This document shows positions 19,798 through 27,699 of a stretch of DNA of 64,000 bases, piece by piece; positions within the stretch are counted from its first letter, which is position 1; every line of letters starts with the position of its first letter. The position numbers and the translations under genes are program-made. The notes beneath the pieces are model-generated. The model saw nothing but the letters and a program-made list of their open reading frames with translations. It did not search any database and was not told the DNA's origin. Origin of the DNA: Rhodococcus sp. 14-2483-1-2 (lineage in GTDB: Bacteria > Actinomycetota > Actinomycetes > Mycobacteriales > Mycobacteriaceae); assembly GCF_002259405.1 (NCBI RefSeq), contig NZ_NPFW01000007.1:248001-312000 (forward strand), given 5' to 3'.

Positions 19798-20312
19798 TCG
19801 CAACAGCAAGCCGCCACGGCGCCACCCGAGAAATCGGACAGTGGCTGGGCTCGTCGATTCTGCGGGAACTGTCCAGCATCGACAGCACGACGACAGTCGA
19901 TGTTCGTGATGCCCGCGACGTGGACAGCATTGCCGAGTACGACGCCGCGATAATCGGCAGTGGCGTGTACATGGGCCGATGGCTCCGAGACGCACGCGCG
20001 CTGGTCACCAGGGAACAGGCCGAACTGGAGGTAATTCCTGTGTGGCTCTTCTCGAGTGGCCCGGTGGACGACAGCACTCCGCCGAGAGCTCGGCCGAAAG
20101 AGACCGAGGCCGACTGGGTGATCGAGCATCGCGTGTTCGGTGGCAAGCTGACGAACTCGCGGTTGTCACTGTTCGAGCGTGCCGTCGTGCGACTGATCGG
20201 TGCCTCCGATGGTGACAGCAGATCACGAGCAGAGGTCATGTCGTGGGCGGTGGTCATTTCCTCCCAACTGACACCGGTCGCGAATCACGGACCGAACACC
20301 TTCGAGCGATGA
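19785..20312 (+). CDS. flavodoxin-domain protein (HemG-like)
   Basis: 175 residues beginning MRILIATASRHGATREIG, the FMN phosphate loop (T/S-x-x-G-T/A-T) of flavodoxin-like proteins. IIGSGVYMGRW is the second FMN loop, and WLFSSGP the third. Proteins of this size resemble menaquinone-dependent protoporphyrinogen oxidase HemG and appear in DosR regulons. The start has AGGA 6 bases before it. A paralogue lies on the opposite strand at 20742-21242. Role: one- or two-electron carrier or quinone-linked reductase (inference). Confidence 0.8.
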   Translation: MRILIATASRHGATREIGQWLGSSILRELSSIDSTTTVDVRDARDVDSIAEYDAAIIGSGVYMGRWLRDARALVTREQAELEVIPVWLFSSGPVDDSTPPRARPKETEADWVIEHRVFGGKLTNSRLSLFERAVVRLIGASDGDSRSRAEVMSWAVVISSQLTPVANHGPNTFER

Positions 20313-20767
20313 ACCTGTGGCGAAGACACCCGGGCGTCCGGACCGGTGATGCCCTGACCGCCGGTGAGCGAGCGGCGGACTACGTCCGAAACGGGATGGG
20401 CTCCTGGCCGTTCGTGTTCCTGTTTCTGGGCACCATGGCGCTGTGGGCCGCCTACAACCAGAGCGACGGATTCGACCCGTACCCGTTCATCCTGCTCAAC
20501 CTGTTCCTGTCGATGATCGCGGGACTCCAGGGAGCGATTCTGCTGATCTCGGCGAAACGCGCGGACTCGGTGAGCAGTGAGGTTGCCGTACACACACTTT
20601 CGAACACCGCCCTACTCCAGGACATGATCGAGGCCAATACCGTCTTGACGGAATCGGTGGCGCAGCTGGCGGCCGAGATTCACACGCACGTCTGTCCGTC
20701 GGCGCACCGCACGAGTGCAGAGACATCACCGGCGAAACAGGTCACGAACCACGCTTCTCTGCATTGA
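20309..20767 (+). CDS. DUF1003 membrane protein
   Basis: 152 residues. Two transmembrane helices (about 33-51 and 62-82) are separated by a short loop with FDPYPF, the hallmark of DUF1003. An acidic/polar C-terminal helix (ANTVLTESVAQLAAEIHTHV) follows. The start ATG overlaps the flavodoxin stop. The end overlaps the convergent second flavodoxin gene by 26 bases. Function of the family is unknown. Confidence 0.8.
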   Translation: MNLWRRHPGVRTGDALTAGERAADYVRNGMGSWPFVFLFLGTMALWAAYNQSDGFDPYPFILLNLFLSMIAGLQGAILLISAKRADSVSSEVAVHTLSNTALLQDMIEANTVLTESVAQLAAEIHTHVCPSAHRTSAETSPAKQVTNHASLH

Positions 20768-21242
20768 GCCACGCGAGTATCTCTCGGGCCCAATTGCACA
20801 CGAGTACCCAGTCACGGAAGTCTCCTGCGACTGCTCCGGAGTTCTCGAAAATCTGACGCTCTCCCGCCGAAAGTCGCTCTGGCACCAGCTTCCCGGGAAA
20901 CGTTCGGTGTGCGGTCGCATGCATTACCGATACTGCGTGTGCGGCGTCGGAAGTGACGTTGACCGGCCTGTCGCTCGAGTGCAGCGGCCCACAGGAGAAC
21001 AGCCACACAGGTGGGTGTTCGGACCTCGACACCCTGTCGACCAGAGCCTTCGCGGCTGGAACCCAGCGATCCGAGTAGACAGCGCTCCCGATGACCAGAG
21101 CGTCGTAGCCGTCCACGCGGACCACGGATTCCGGTGCCCGCACATCGACGTCGACACCACAGTGCTCGAAGACTCGACCCATTTCCTGGCCCAGACTGTG
21201 GGTCGCTCCATGCCGACCTGCGGTGGAGACGAGTATTTTCAT
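20742..21242 (-). CDS. flavodoxin-domain protein, paralogue
   Basis: 166 residues starting MKILVSTAGRHGATHSLG, with VIGSAVYSDRW and WLFSCGPL as the other FMN loops. Clearly related to the 175-residue flavodoxin encoded 500 bases away on the other strand. The start overlaps the stop of the membrane protein gene before it (ATGA), so these two are an operon. Oppositely oriented paralogues in one dormancy region suggest a local duplication. Confidence 0.8.
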   Translation of the reverse strand: MKILVSTAGRHGATHSLGQEMGRVFEHCGVDVDVRAPESVVRVDGYDALVIGSAVYSDRWVPAAKALVDRVSRSEHPPVWLFSCGPLHSSDRPVNVTSDAAHAVSVMHATAHRTFPGKLVPERLSAGERQIFENSGAVAGDFRDWVLVCNWAREILAWLNAEKRGS

Positions 21243-21670
21243 GTCTCGTCCGACAGGAGGTATGCGGATTTGCCCGCAGCCACCGTCATCCGCCATCCGT
21301 GGACCGCAATGACGAACCCCAGTACCCCGAACGATCCCAGCAGCCAACTCGTCTCACCGGTCACCGCCGAGTGCACGATGATCCAGGCAACCAGGAGCAC
21401 GCCGGCGATATGAACCATCGGACCCGACCGTCCGCCGCCTGCGAAGGCAGACGCCGCAGCGAGCCCCATGGGAACGCCGACGACCAACACCAGCGAAAGT
21501 GCTGTCAGTGTCACAGACACTTTCGCCTCGACGTAGGAACTCGGATCGATTGCACCCGAGGCCAATCCGATCGCAGCACCGAACGCGTTGATCGATACCC
21601 CTCCGCAGACTGCGCCGAGCCACGGCGATCGCCGGTTGCGCTCGGTTGCCGCTCGCGTTGTCGATGTCAT
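21239..21670 (-). CDS. four-helix membrane protein of unknown function
   Basis: 143 residues. Hydrophobic segments at about 18-40, 50-75, 84-103 and 107-127 predict four transmembrane helices, with a positively charged N-terminus (TERNRR) probably in the cytoplasm. No family recognised. Translationally coupled to the flavodoxin gene downstream, so it could anchor or supply electrons to it. Confidence 0.65.
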   Translation of the reverse strand: MTSTTRAATERNRRSPWLGAVCGGVSINAFGAAIGLASGAIDPSSYVEAKVSVTLTALSLVLVVGVPMGLAAASAFAGGGRSGPMVHIAGVLLVAWIIVHSAVTGETSWLLGSFGVLGFVIAVHGWRMTVAAGKSAYLLSDET

Positions 21671-21746
21671 CGTTCCAGTCTGTGCGGCAAGAGATCAATT
21701 GCGCTAGAGCACAAAGTACTTGCCGCTCGACTACCTGAATCAGGTC

Positions 21747-21920
21747 TCAGCGGCCGAACCACGACCGCATGCTCCGACGCTCCTTCACGGGCGGGCTCGA
21801 ATCCTCGTTGCAGGTGCAGCGGTCGGCTGCGGCAACCGTACGCATGACGGAGTCGACATGTCTGCCGCAACCGCCCCAGCCGGTCTTGTGGCATTTCTTG
21901 CAGGTGACGGGGTAACACAT
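21747..21920 (-). CDS. 57-residue cysteine-rich protein
   Basis: ATG 21920 lies 6 bases after a strong AGGAGG. The product starts MCYPVTCKKCHKTGWGGCG and has six cysteines: C2, C7, C10, C18, C35 and C37. The paired CxxC and CxC arrangement looks like a small zinc or thiol protein; similar short proteins with an MCYPV-C-x2-C start occur widely in actinobacteria (from memory). It is directly upstream, on the same strand, of the persulfide dioxygenase/rhodanese gene's terminal region and is separated from it by 31 bases. Function unknown. Confidence 0.75.
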   Translation of the reverse strand: MCYPVTCKKCHKTGWGGCGRHVDSVMRTVAAADRCTCNEDSSPPVKERRSMRSWFGR

Positions 21921-21951
21921 GAGAATCCTCCTGGTACGAGTCGGTCGAAAG

Positions 21952-23331
21952 TCAGGCCGGGACGTGGGCGTCGGCCCAGGCGTTGTAACCGCCCAGCAGA
22001 TCCGAGACGTCCTCGAATCCCTGAGCGCGCAGCAGCGACGCCGCCACGCTCGAGCGCCATCCTCCGGCGCAGTGCATCACGATAGGTTTACCGGTCGGCA
22101 CCTGCTTGAGGCGAGTTCGCAACTGCGCCAGCGGGATCGGGATCGCTCCCGGTATCGTGCCGAAGTCGCGCTCACCCGGGTTGCGAATGTCGATGAGCGT
22201 CACCTCGTCCGCGGCGAGCATCACATCGAGCTGCTCGACCGTGGTGCGCGGTGCCGTCTCGACCAATGTCGCCAGCTCGGCTGGAAACGCACCGTCACTG
22301 CCGATTCCGAGGTATCCGGTCACGTTGTCGGATCCGATTCGGGCCAACCGCAGTGCTGCCTCCTGCTCTTCGCCCGGATAGGCGATCAGCACGATGCGAC
22401 CACCGACCTCCGCGACCATGCCGCCGGTCTCGGCGAAGCGACCGTCGAACCCCACGTTGATCGATCCGCGCAGATGGCCGGCAGCGAAATCGTCCACACT
22501 TCGTGCGTCGAGCACTCGTGTGCCGGAAACCAGCTCGGCCCTCACGGCCTCGGGTGTCAGCGCAGGGATGATGCGGCCAGGAGACAGCAGTGGGTGCACC
22601 TGCTTGTTCATGGCTGCGTCGGCGGAGAAGTACGACGGCGCCGCCGGTTGGCCGTCGGTGACGAGCGCAACGAAGGCGTCCTCGGTCATCGGCTGCACCG
22701 ACGGGTTGCTCGCGCGCTGCTCACCGATGGTGGAGGTGAGCTCGGTGGAGAGGTTCTTTCCACACGACGAGCCGGCACCGTGAGCGGGCATGACGATGAC
22801 GTCGTCGGGCAGCGTCAGCAGCTTGTCGTGGATCGTCGAATACATCGCACGGGCCAGGTCTGCGGTCGAGCCGTCCCCGAGATTCACCAGGTCCGGTCGT
22901 CCGACATCGCCGATGAAGAGGGAGTCACCGGTGAGCACGGCCGTAGGGGTGGCCCCGGGATGCTCGCGAACCAGCACCGAGATCGACTCCCACGTGTGAC
23001 CGGGAGTGGACAGGATCTCGAGTTCGACGTCGCCGAGGAACAACCGCTCCCCGTCGCGCAGTCGCCGGATCGGATAGTCGGTCTCGGCAGCCTCGCCGAA
23101 GCCGATCCAGGCACCGGTCGCGTCGACCAGTTCGAGGTGGCCCGAGACGAAGTCCGCGTGGAAGTGAGTGTTGACGACCCCTTCGATGACGAGTCCGTAC
23201 TTCTCGGCGTCGTCGAGGTACTCCGTGATGTCGCGACGCGGATCGACGACGATCGCGCGTCCCGTCCTCTGATCTCCGATCAGATACGAAGCGTGGGAAA
23301 GACATTCGAGGTAGTACTGCTCGAGGATCAT
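21952..23331 (-). CDS. persulfide dioxygenase-rhodanese fusion (ETHE1-like MBL plus two rhodanese domains)
   Basis: 459 residues. The N-terminal metallo-beta-lactamase domain (1-250) has the metal motif THFHADFVSGH and the later GHTWES and PAHGAGSSCG blocks of ETHE1-type persulfide dioxygenases. Two rhodanese domains follow. The first (about 265-355) lacks the cysteine (IAYPGEE); the second has active-site C421 in MHCAGGWRSS. It would oxidise glutathione- or mycothiol-type persulfide to sulfite and move sulfane sulfur. ATG 23331 has GAGGAA before it; the frame stays open upstream but crosses the operator boxes. Confidence 0.9.
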   Translation of the reverse strand: MILEQYYLECLSHASYLIGDQRTGRAIVVDPRRDITEYLDDAEKYGLVIEGVVNTHFHADFVSGHLELVDATGAWIGFGEAAETDYPIRRLRDGERLFLGDVELEILSTPGHTWESISVLVREHPGATPTAVLTGDSLFIGDVGRPDLVNLGDGSTADLARAMYSTIHDKLLTLPDDVIVMPAHGAGSSCGKNLSTELTSTIGEQRASNPSVQPMTEDAFVALVTDGQPAAPSYFSADAAMNKQVHPLLSPGRIIPALTPEAVRAELVSGTRVLDARSVDDFAAGHLRGSINVGFDGRFAETGGMVAEVGGRIVLIAYPGEEQEAALRLARIGSDNVTGYLGIGSDGAFPAELATLVETAPRTTVEQLDVMLAADEVTLIDIRNPGERDFGTIPGAIPIPLAQLRTRLKQVPTGKPIVMHCAGGWRSSVAASLLRAQGFEDVSDLLGGYNAWADAHVPA

Positions 23332-23392
23332 GGGTTCCTCCGTCTGAGACGTCTCCGGGCGAGTTTCGCGAGGTGGTAGACACAGTGTGCAA

Positions 23393-23427
23393 TACCCCCT
23401 AGGGTATGTCAAGTACCCCCTGGGGTA
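23393..23427. promoter_or_regulatory. two CsoR/CstR-type operators in the divergent promoter
   Basis: TACCCCCTAGGGTA at 23393-23406 and TACCCCCTGGGGTA at 23414-23427 are near-identical palindromes exactly 21 bp apart. They lie between the persulfide dioxygenase (minus) and the TauE/SafE transporter (plus). The gene context favours a persulfide-sensing CstR repressor; no CsoR/CstR gene lies in this window. Confidence 0.75.
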
Positions 23428-23459
23428 TACCGTGCACCATAGATTGGAGTGAACACACG

Positions 23460-24233
23460 ATGACATTGGGGCTGGCGCTCGGATTCGGCGCTGTGATCGG
23501 AATTCTCCTCGGCCTACTCGGTGGAGGCGGATCCATTCTTGCGGTCCCGGTGTTGGTGTTCGCCCTTGGCCTCGGCGTGGAGGAAGCGATCCCCGTCTCG
23601 CTGATCGTCGTCGGCACCGCCTCGGCGGTGGGAGTGATACCGAAGCTGCGAGCCCGCCGCGTCGAATGGCGACTGGCGGCGGTGTTCGCTGCGACCGGCA
23701 TTCCAGCGACCTTCGCCGGCAGCGCACTCGGCCGGCTGCTTCCCGAGAGGATCCTGCTGCTCGGCTTCGCCGCCGTGATGGTTGCCGCAGGAGCCCGGAT
23801 GCTCGCCGAGCGAGGAGATACAGGAACAGCCTGCAAGACATCGGCATCGGGCATCAACTGGAGACACTGCGCTCCACGTTCGATTCCGGCAGGCCTTGCT
23901 GTCGGATTCATGACCGGGCTGTTCGGCGTCGGAGGCGGCTTCCTCATCATTCCGGTGCTGGTGCTGATGCTCGGCATAGAGATGTCGGTCGCGGTCGGCA
24001 CCTCGTTGGTCATCATCGTCGCCAACTCCGTCGCCGGTCTGTTCTCACATCTGAGCGGCACGACCATCGACTGGTCGATCACCCTTGCGTTCGCAGGCAC
24101 CGCAATTGTCGGCTCCCTCCTGGCCGCGCACTTCGGAACCCGGGTCGATACCGCACGGCTGCAACGCCTGTTCGCCTACCTGGTGTTCGCAGTGGCAGGG
24201 TACGTCGTCATCGACGCAGCTTTTCCGATCTGA
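23460..24233 (+). CDS. TauE/SafE-family sulfur-compound exporter
   Basis: 257 residues with eight predicted helices in two repeats. Each repeat begins with the glycine-rich motif of the family: GLLGGGGSILAVPVL and GLFGVGGGFLIIPVL. The family moves sulfite, sulfoacetate or thiosulfate across the membrane. Divergent from the persulfide dioxygenase with shared operators, so export of sulfite formed by that enzyme is a natural role. ATG 23460 begins the first helix; GGAG lies about 10 bases before it. Confidence 0.85.
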   Translation: MTLGLALGFGAVIGILLGLLGGGGSILAVPVLVFALGLGVEEAIPVSLIVVGTASAVGVIPKLRARRVEWRLAAVFAATGIPATFAGSALGRLLPERILLLGFAAVMVAAGARMLAERGDTGTACKTSASGINWRHCAPRSIPAGLAVGFMTGLFGVGGGFLIIPVLVLMLGIEMSVAVGTSLVIIVANSVAGLFSHLSGTTIDWSITLAFAGTAIVGSLLAAHFGTRVDTARLQRLFAYLVFAVAGYVVIDAAFPI

Positions 24234-24260
24234 TCTCGGGTTCCTTCGACAACACGGTTA

Positions 24261-24275
24261 CCGACGAAAGGCCCT
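24261..24275 (+). promoter_or_regulatory. possible DosR box (weak)
   Basis: CCGACGAAAGGCCCT keeps the GAC and GGCCCT parts of the DosR core but not the first two G bases. It stands about 75 bases before the 52-residue gene and downstream of the transporter stop. Confidence 0.3.
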
Positions 24276-24350
24276 GTATCGCGCGAAACACGCCGGGCAC
24301 CATCGAGAGAGGAGCACCCCTTCTCCACGACCGCGAGGTAGCCGATCTTC

Positions 24351-24509
24351 ATGACCATCACCGACGCAGGACCGACCACCCGGCTGGTGAACGACGAACT
24401 GAGATCGATCGCGTCCACGCTCGCCGCGAGGTTCCCCAATCTGAGCCACGCGGTCGTCGCGGCCGCGATTCGCCGCACCCTGCCGCCCATGGCAGAGCGA
24501 TCATGGTGA
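24351..24509 (+). CDS. 52-residue protein with three-helix-bundle dimerisation motif (DUF3562-like)
   Basis: ATG 24351 begins a 52-codon frame: MTITDAGPTTRLVNDELR, then SIASTLAARFPNLSHAVV, AAAIRRTL. The pattern of a short helix, RFP-L, then V-AA-IRRT is what I recall for the DUF3562 three-helix bundle found in short actinobacterial proteins. A weak GAGGTAG lies about 9 bases upstream. Between the TauE/SafE gene and an Rv1733c-like gene. Function unknown. Confidence 0.55.
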   Translation: MTITDAGPTTRLVNDELRSIASTLAARFPNLSHAVVAAAIRRTLPPMAERSW

Positions 24510-24694
24510 GCGCGGAGCCGCGACCCCAGCCCACACGAACCCCGGTCGCTCCCTGCTTCTGGGCGTGGTGCGTTGAGCCCTCGATCAGCCGACGACCCCC
24601 GCCTCATCGGGACCTTGTGCCCTTACGGATCCACTGCTCGACGCCGGACACTCGTAGGAGACGAATGCACTTCGGGTGGGAGTAGGTGGCGGCC

Positions 24695-25291
24695 ATGTTC
24701 TCGAAACTCGCGTACCGATCGTGGCGACACAGTCCATGGATTTCCAATGCACTGATGCGGCTGCCGGGCAGGATCGAACGAGCGGCAGTCGCCGTCGGGA
24801 TCGCGGTGCTTCTGTTGCTCATCCCTGTGGCAGCGACGATCGGTTCGGTGACCTACAGCGACCTGTCGCTGCGCTCGCAACAGCAACGCGCATACTATGT
24901 TCGAGTCGACGCCCGTGTCATCGACGCCACGAAATCCGCTCGGTCCGATACCGACGGCGTCACGACCGTGGCCGGTACCGCGACCGTGCAGTGGAGCGCG
25001 CCGGACGGCTCGCTGCGCTCCGGGGCAACCGACGTACCGTCGGCATTGCGGGTCGATGACACGACTCCGATCTGGCGTGATGCGGACGGGAATCTGGTGC
25101 GCGCTCCCGACACTGCTGCCGGTGCCGTCGTCAACGGAGCTGCCACGGCCGTGTTCGTATGGTTCCTCGGTGCCCTCGTCATCGGCGGTCTGGTCTACCT
25201 CACCACCAAAGCCGGCGAACGTTCACGAATGCGGCAGTGGGACAGAGATTGGCAACACTTTCTACAGGCCCGCGACCATCGCTCGCGGTAG
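24695..25291 (+). CDS. Rv1733c-like two-helix membrane protein
   Basis: 198 residues. An N-terminal basic segment (LPGRIERAAVA) leads into transmembrane helix 1 (about 32-55). An extracytoplasmic domain of about 95 residues contains WSAPDG and the W-D-GN pattern. Helix 2 (about 150-172) is followed by a short cytoplasmic tail. This architecture matches the Rv1733c family of mycobacteria, a DosR-regulon membrane antigen of unknown function. ATG 24695 was preferred to a GTG 9 bases upstream because the GGGAGTAGG element is then well placed. Confidence 0.7.
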   Translation: MFSKLAYRSWRHSPWISNALMRLPGRIERAAVAVGIAVLLLLIPVAATIGSVTYSDLSLRSQQQRAYYVRVDARVIDATKSARSDTDGVTTVAGTATVQWSAPDGSLRSGATDVPSALRVDDTTPIWRDADGNLVRAPDTAAGAVVNGAATAVFVWFLGALVIGGLVYLTTKAGERSRMRQWDRDWQHFLQARDHRSR

Positions 25292-25353
25292 CGCCGTCGA
25301 AGCCCGGCGACGCGGCCGGTCACCACGAGGAGGGCCGAGCGTCCTCGAAAAAA

Positions 25354-25366
25354 GGGCCTTTGTGCC
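25354..25366 (+). promoter_or_regulatory. possible DosR box before the 66-residue gene
   Basis: GGGCCTTTGTGCC resembles the GGGACTTTNGGCCC DosR core at most core positions (A to C, and one G to T). It lies about 90 bases before the ATG at 25456, a suitable distance for activation. Confidence 0.4.
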
Positions 25367-25455
25367 GATGGCACATCGCGTGTGTAGTCGTACGCTCAGG
25401 ACTGTCATCCTTGCACTCGTCGACACGAAGCTCCCACGTTCGAGGAGGCGATGAC

Positions 25456-25656
25456 ATGATCGGTATCGGCACCGAATTCTGTTCCGGCAGTGCGGACTAC
25501 GAGCGTGCGCTCATGTGCAGCCCGTTGGCTGCACAATTACGCGTGGTCGATCTTCGAATACAGGTGATGATGGACGAGCAGGGCGCGCTGCACCCTCGCG
25601 ACCTCGTGGCGTCGGCACTGCCGGCGAGTCGACGACCCATTCTGAACTCTGCTTGA
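25456..25656 (+). CDS. 66-residue protein of unknown function
   Basis: ATG 25456 follows AGGAGG with 8-base spacing. The product starts MIGIGTEFCSGSADYERAL, has a short helical middle (LRVVDLRIQVMMDEQG) and ends RRPILNSA. No family recognised. It is 15 bases from the antiporter start and shares the dormancy-region setting; a DosR-like box lies upstream. Confidence 0.6.
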   Translation: MIGIGTEFCSGSADYERALMCSPLAAQLRVVDLRIQVMMDEQGALHPRDLVASALPASRRPILNSA

Positions 25657-25671
25657 CGTCGGAGCGGGCGT

Positions 25672-26799
25672 ATGACCTTCGAGACGCTCGCCCTGTGTGC
25701 CGCAGTGGGATTGCTCGGCCCACTGCTGGCGCTTCCGCGCGGGCTTCGGATACCCGTCGTCGTCGGCGAACTCGTCGCCGGAATTGCTCTCGGCCACACA
25801 GGCTTCGGCATCGTCGACCCCAGCGAGCAGACGCTGAGCTTCCTGGCGCAGGTGGGGTTTGCGCTCGTCATGTTCGTGGCCGGCAGTCAGATACCGATTC
25901 GCGACCCGCGACTGCGCATCGGTCTCGGGGTCGGTACTGCGCGGGCGGTGACCGTCGGGCTGCTGGCAACCGTGCTCGGCTGGGCCGTCTCCGCCGCGTT
26001 CGATCCACCTCACCTCGGCCTGTACGCGGTGTTGATGGCATCGTCCTCGGCCGCTGTCATCATGCCGATCGACGAGTCCACCACGATGACCGCACCCGGT
26101 CTGATGACCCTCCTGCCGCAGATCGCGCTGGCGGACGCGGTCTGTATCGTCGCGCTGCCTCTCGTGATCGATCCACGGCAGGCCGGTCCCGCCGCACTCG
26201 GATCGGCGACGGTCCTGATCGCCGCCGCCGTGATCTTTGTCGTCCTGCGCCACTTCGACGCCTCGGGACTGCGCCGTCGCGTGCATCATGTGTCTGCCCA
26301 ACGCAAACTCGCGCTCGAACTGCGCCTCAACCTGATTCTGTTGTTCGCCCTCGCGGCCCTCGCGGTCCACACCCATGCATCGGTGATGCTGGCCGGCTTC
26401 GGCTTCGGGCTGGCCGTCGCTGCCATCGGAGAACCGCGACGCCTTGCGAAACAACTGTTCGCCATCACCGAAGGTTTCCTGGGGCCACTGTATTTCGTCT
26501 GGCTCGGCGCATCCCTCGATCTGCGCGCCCTCGGCAGTCACCCGAACATGATCGCGCTGGGACTCGTGTTGGGGTTCGGAGCCATCGCCGCGCACGGTGC
26601 GATGCGTCTGACGGGCCAGCCCGCCGGGCTCGGGATACTCGCGGCAGCCCAGATGGGTGTTCCGGTCTCGGCCGTGACACTCGGCACGCAGAGCGGCGTG
26701 CTGGCTCCCGGTGAGGGCCCCGCCATCGTGCTCGGCGCACTGGTGACCATTGCGGCGGCGGCCGCAGCATCGCGGGTCGCCGCTCGTCGTCCGGCCTGA
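25672..26799 (+). CDS. CPA2-type cation/proton antiporter
   Basis: 375 residues with about eleven predicted helices. The Kef/NapA-like features are RIPVVVGELVAGIALG in the first repeat, FVAGSQI, and the LADAVCIVALPLVI helix with a transport-type acidic residue. C-terminal helices GFLGPLYFVWLGASLDL are typical of sodium/hydrogen exchanger domains. There is no RCK/TrkA-N regulatory domain. Likely Na+ or K+/H+ exchange for pH or ion homeostasis. Probably transcribed with the small gene before it. Confidence 0.83.
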   Translation: MTFETLALCAAVGLLGPLLALPRGLRIPVVVGELVAGIALGHTGFGIVDPSEQTLSFLAQVGFALVMFVAGSQIPIRDPRLRIGLGVGTARAVTVGLLATVLGWAVSAAFDPPHLGLYAVLMASSSAAVIMPIDESTTMTAPGLMTLLPQIALADAVCIVALPLVIDPRQAGPAALGSATVLIAAAVIFVVLRHFDASGLRRRVHHVSAQRKLALELRLNLILLFALAALAVHTHASVMLAGFGFGLAVAAIGEPRRLAKQLFAITEGFLGPLYFVWLGASLDLRALGSHPNMIALGLVLGFGAIAAHGAMRLTGQPAGLGILAAAQMGVPVSAVTLGTQSGVLAPGEGPAIVLGALVTIAAAAAASRVAARRPA

Positions 26800-26905
26800 C
26801 CCCGGCGGGCCCGGGGCGGCGCAAGGCATTTGGGTGTTTCGAGTTGATCCGGACGGGGAACAAAGGTCGTGGAACGATCGGCACGACGCGAAACGGATCA
26901 CGACG

Positions 26906-27214
26906 ATGACGGATGACCAGGTCTGGCGCCTCAAGGGTGCGTGCATCGAAGACATGGATGCCTACGACTCGCAGCAACTTCCTCGACACGGTCGCAAGCG
27001 CGCAGAAAAGGCATGGCGTCTGTGCGCCGACTGCCCGGTGTTGCGTAACTGCGCCGAGCAGACGGCTCGCGATATCGAGTCGGGTCGCATTCCGGTCGGC
27101 GTGGTCGTCGCCGGTGCCGCCTACCACGACAATGCGAGTAACGGCCGCCGCACGGACGCATACCGCACACTCGAATTTCTCATCGGGCGGCCACTGTCCA
27201 ATCCTGCCGCCTGA
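26906..27214 (+). CDS. WhiB-like iron-sulfur protein with atypical turn motif
   Basis: 102 residues. Four cysteines C13, C40, C43 and C49 give the C-Xn-C-x2-C-x5-C cluster-binding pattern (LCADCPVLRNC). The usual G(I/V)WGG turn after the cysteines is replaced by VGVVVAGAAY, and the basic DNA-binding tail is weak (NGRRTDAYR). Start ATG 26906. It should bind a [4Fe-4S] cluster sensitive to O2 or NO, but its partner or DNA contact may differ from standard Wbl proteins. Confidence 0.8.
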   Translation: MTDDQVWRLKGACIEDMDAYDSQQLPRHGRKRAEKAWRLCADCPVLRNCAEQTARDIESGRIPVGVVVAGAAYHDNASNGRRTDAYRTLEFLIGRPLSNPAA

Positions 27215-27333
27215 TCACGGAACAATAACGGATCGCTACGAAAAAGGTCACGCCAACAGCTCTGTTCGACGCGTCTTCGGCGCGTCTTCCCGGGTCTGAC
27301 CTGCGTCGGAACAAGACGCGCAACAATGTCTGC

Positions 27334-27555
27334 ATGACCGCAGCGAACGGAACCCACTCGGGGCTGCCGGACGACGTTCAAAGGGCACTCTCGCAGCGAG
27401 CACCGATAGAACAGGCCAAGGGAATGTTGATGGCAATACATCGCATCAGCGCCGACGCGGCATTCGGACTGCTCGTCGACCGATCGCAAGGCACCAATCG
27501 TAAGCTTCGCGACATCGCACAGGAACTGGTGGACCGGGCCTCGACCGAGCGGTGA
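27334..27555 (+). CDS. stand-alone ANTAR-domain protein
   Basis: 73 residues, nearly all ANTAR: ALSQRAPIEQAKGMLMAIHRIS, then A-F-LL-R-SQ-TNRKLRDIAQELV. ANTAR domains bind paired-hexaloop RNA and antiterminate transcription; most carry an N-terminal sensor that is missing here. It follows the WhiB gene by 119 bases and is followed by a hairpin. Whether it acts alone or with a partner sensor, and which RNA it binds, is not visible in the window. Confidence 0.75.
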   Translation: MTAANGTHSGLPDDVQRALSQRAPIEQAKGMLMAIHRISADAAFGLLVDRSQGTNRKLRDIAQELVDRASTER

Positions 27556-27567
27556 TATGTCAGGCGA

Positions 27568-27597
27568 CCCCGTGCGCTGTGTGTTCAACGCACGGGG
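27568..27597 (+). terminator. hairpin after the ANTAR gene
   Basis: CCCCGTGCG at 27568-27576 pairs with CGCACGGGG at 27589-27597, a 9-bp stem with 12-base loop, 13 bases past the ANTAR stop. There is no T tract. It lies between convergent genes and could act in both directions. Confidence 0.55.
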
Positions 27598-27699
27598 CCT
27601 GAGCAATGCGGCAGTCCGGACTACTTCATTACCTGCTGTGCCGTATGCCCTACCATGGCTGCCCGAAACATCCGTTCCGGGAACGCGGTCATCGGTGGG

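Noticed and set aside
24503..24685. 60-codon plus-strand frame MVSAEPRPQP... after the DUF3562-like gene
   Set aside because: Pro/Arg-rich, no ribosome binding site and no recognisable pattern; it may only be the spacer before the Rv1733c-like gene.
25537..26955. 472-residue minus-strand frame opposite the antiporter and WhiB-like genes
   Set aside because: Low-complexity His/Arg/Gln-rich shadow of the antiporter gene.
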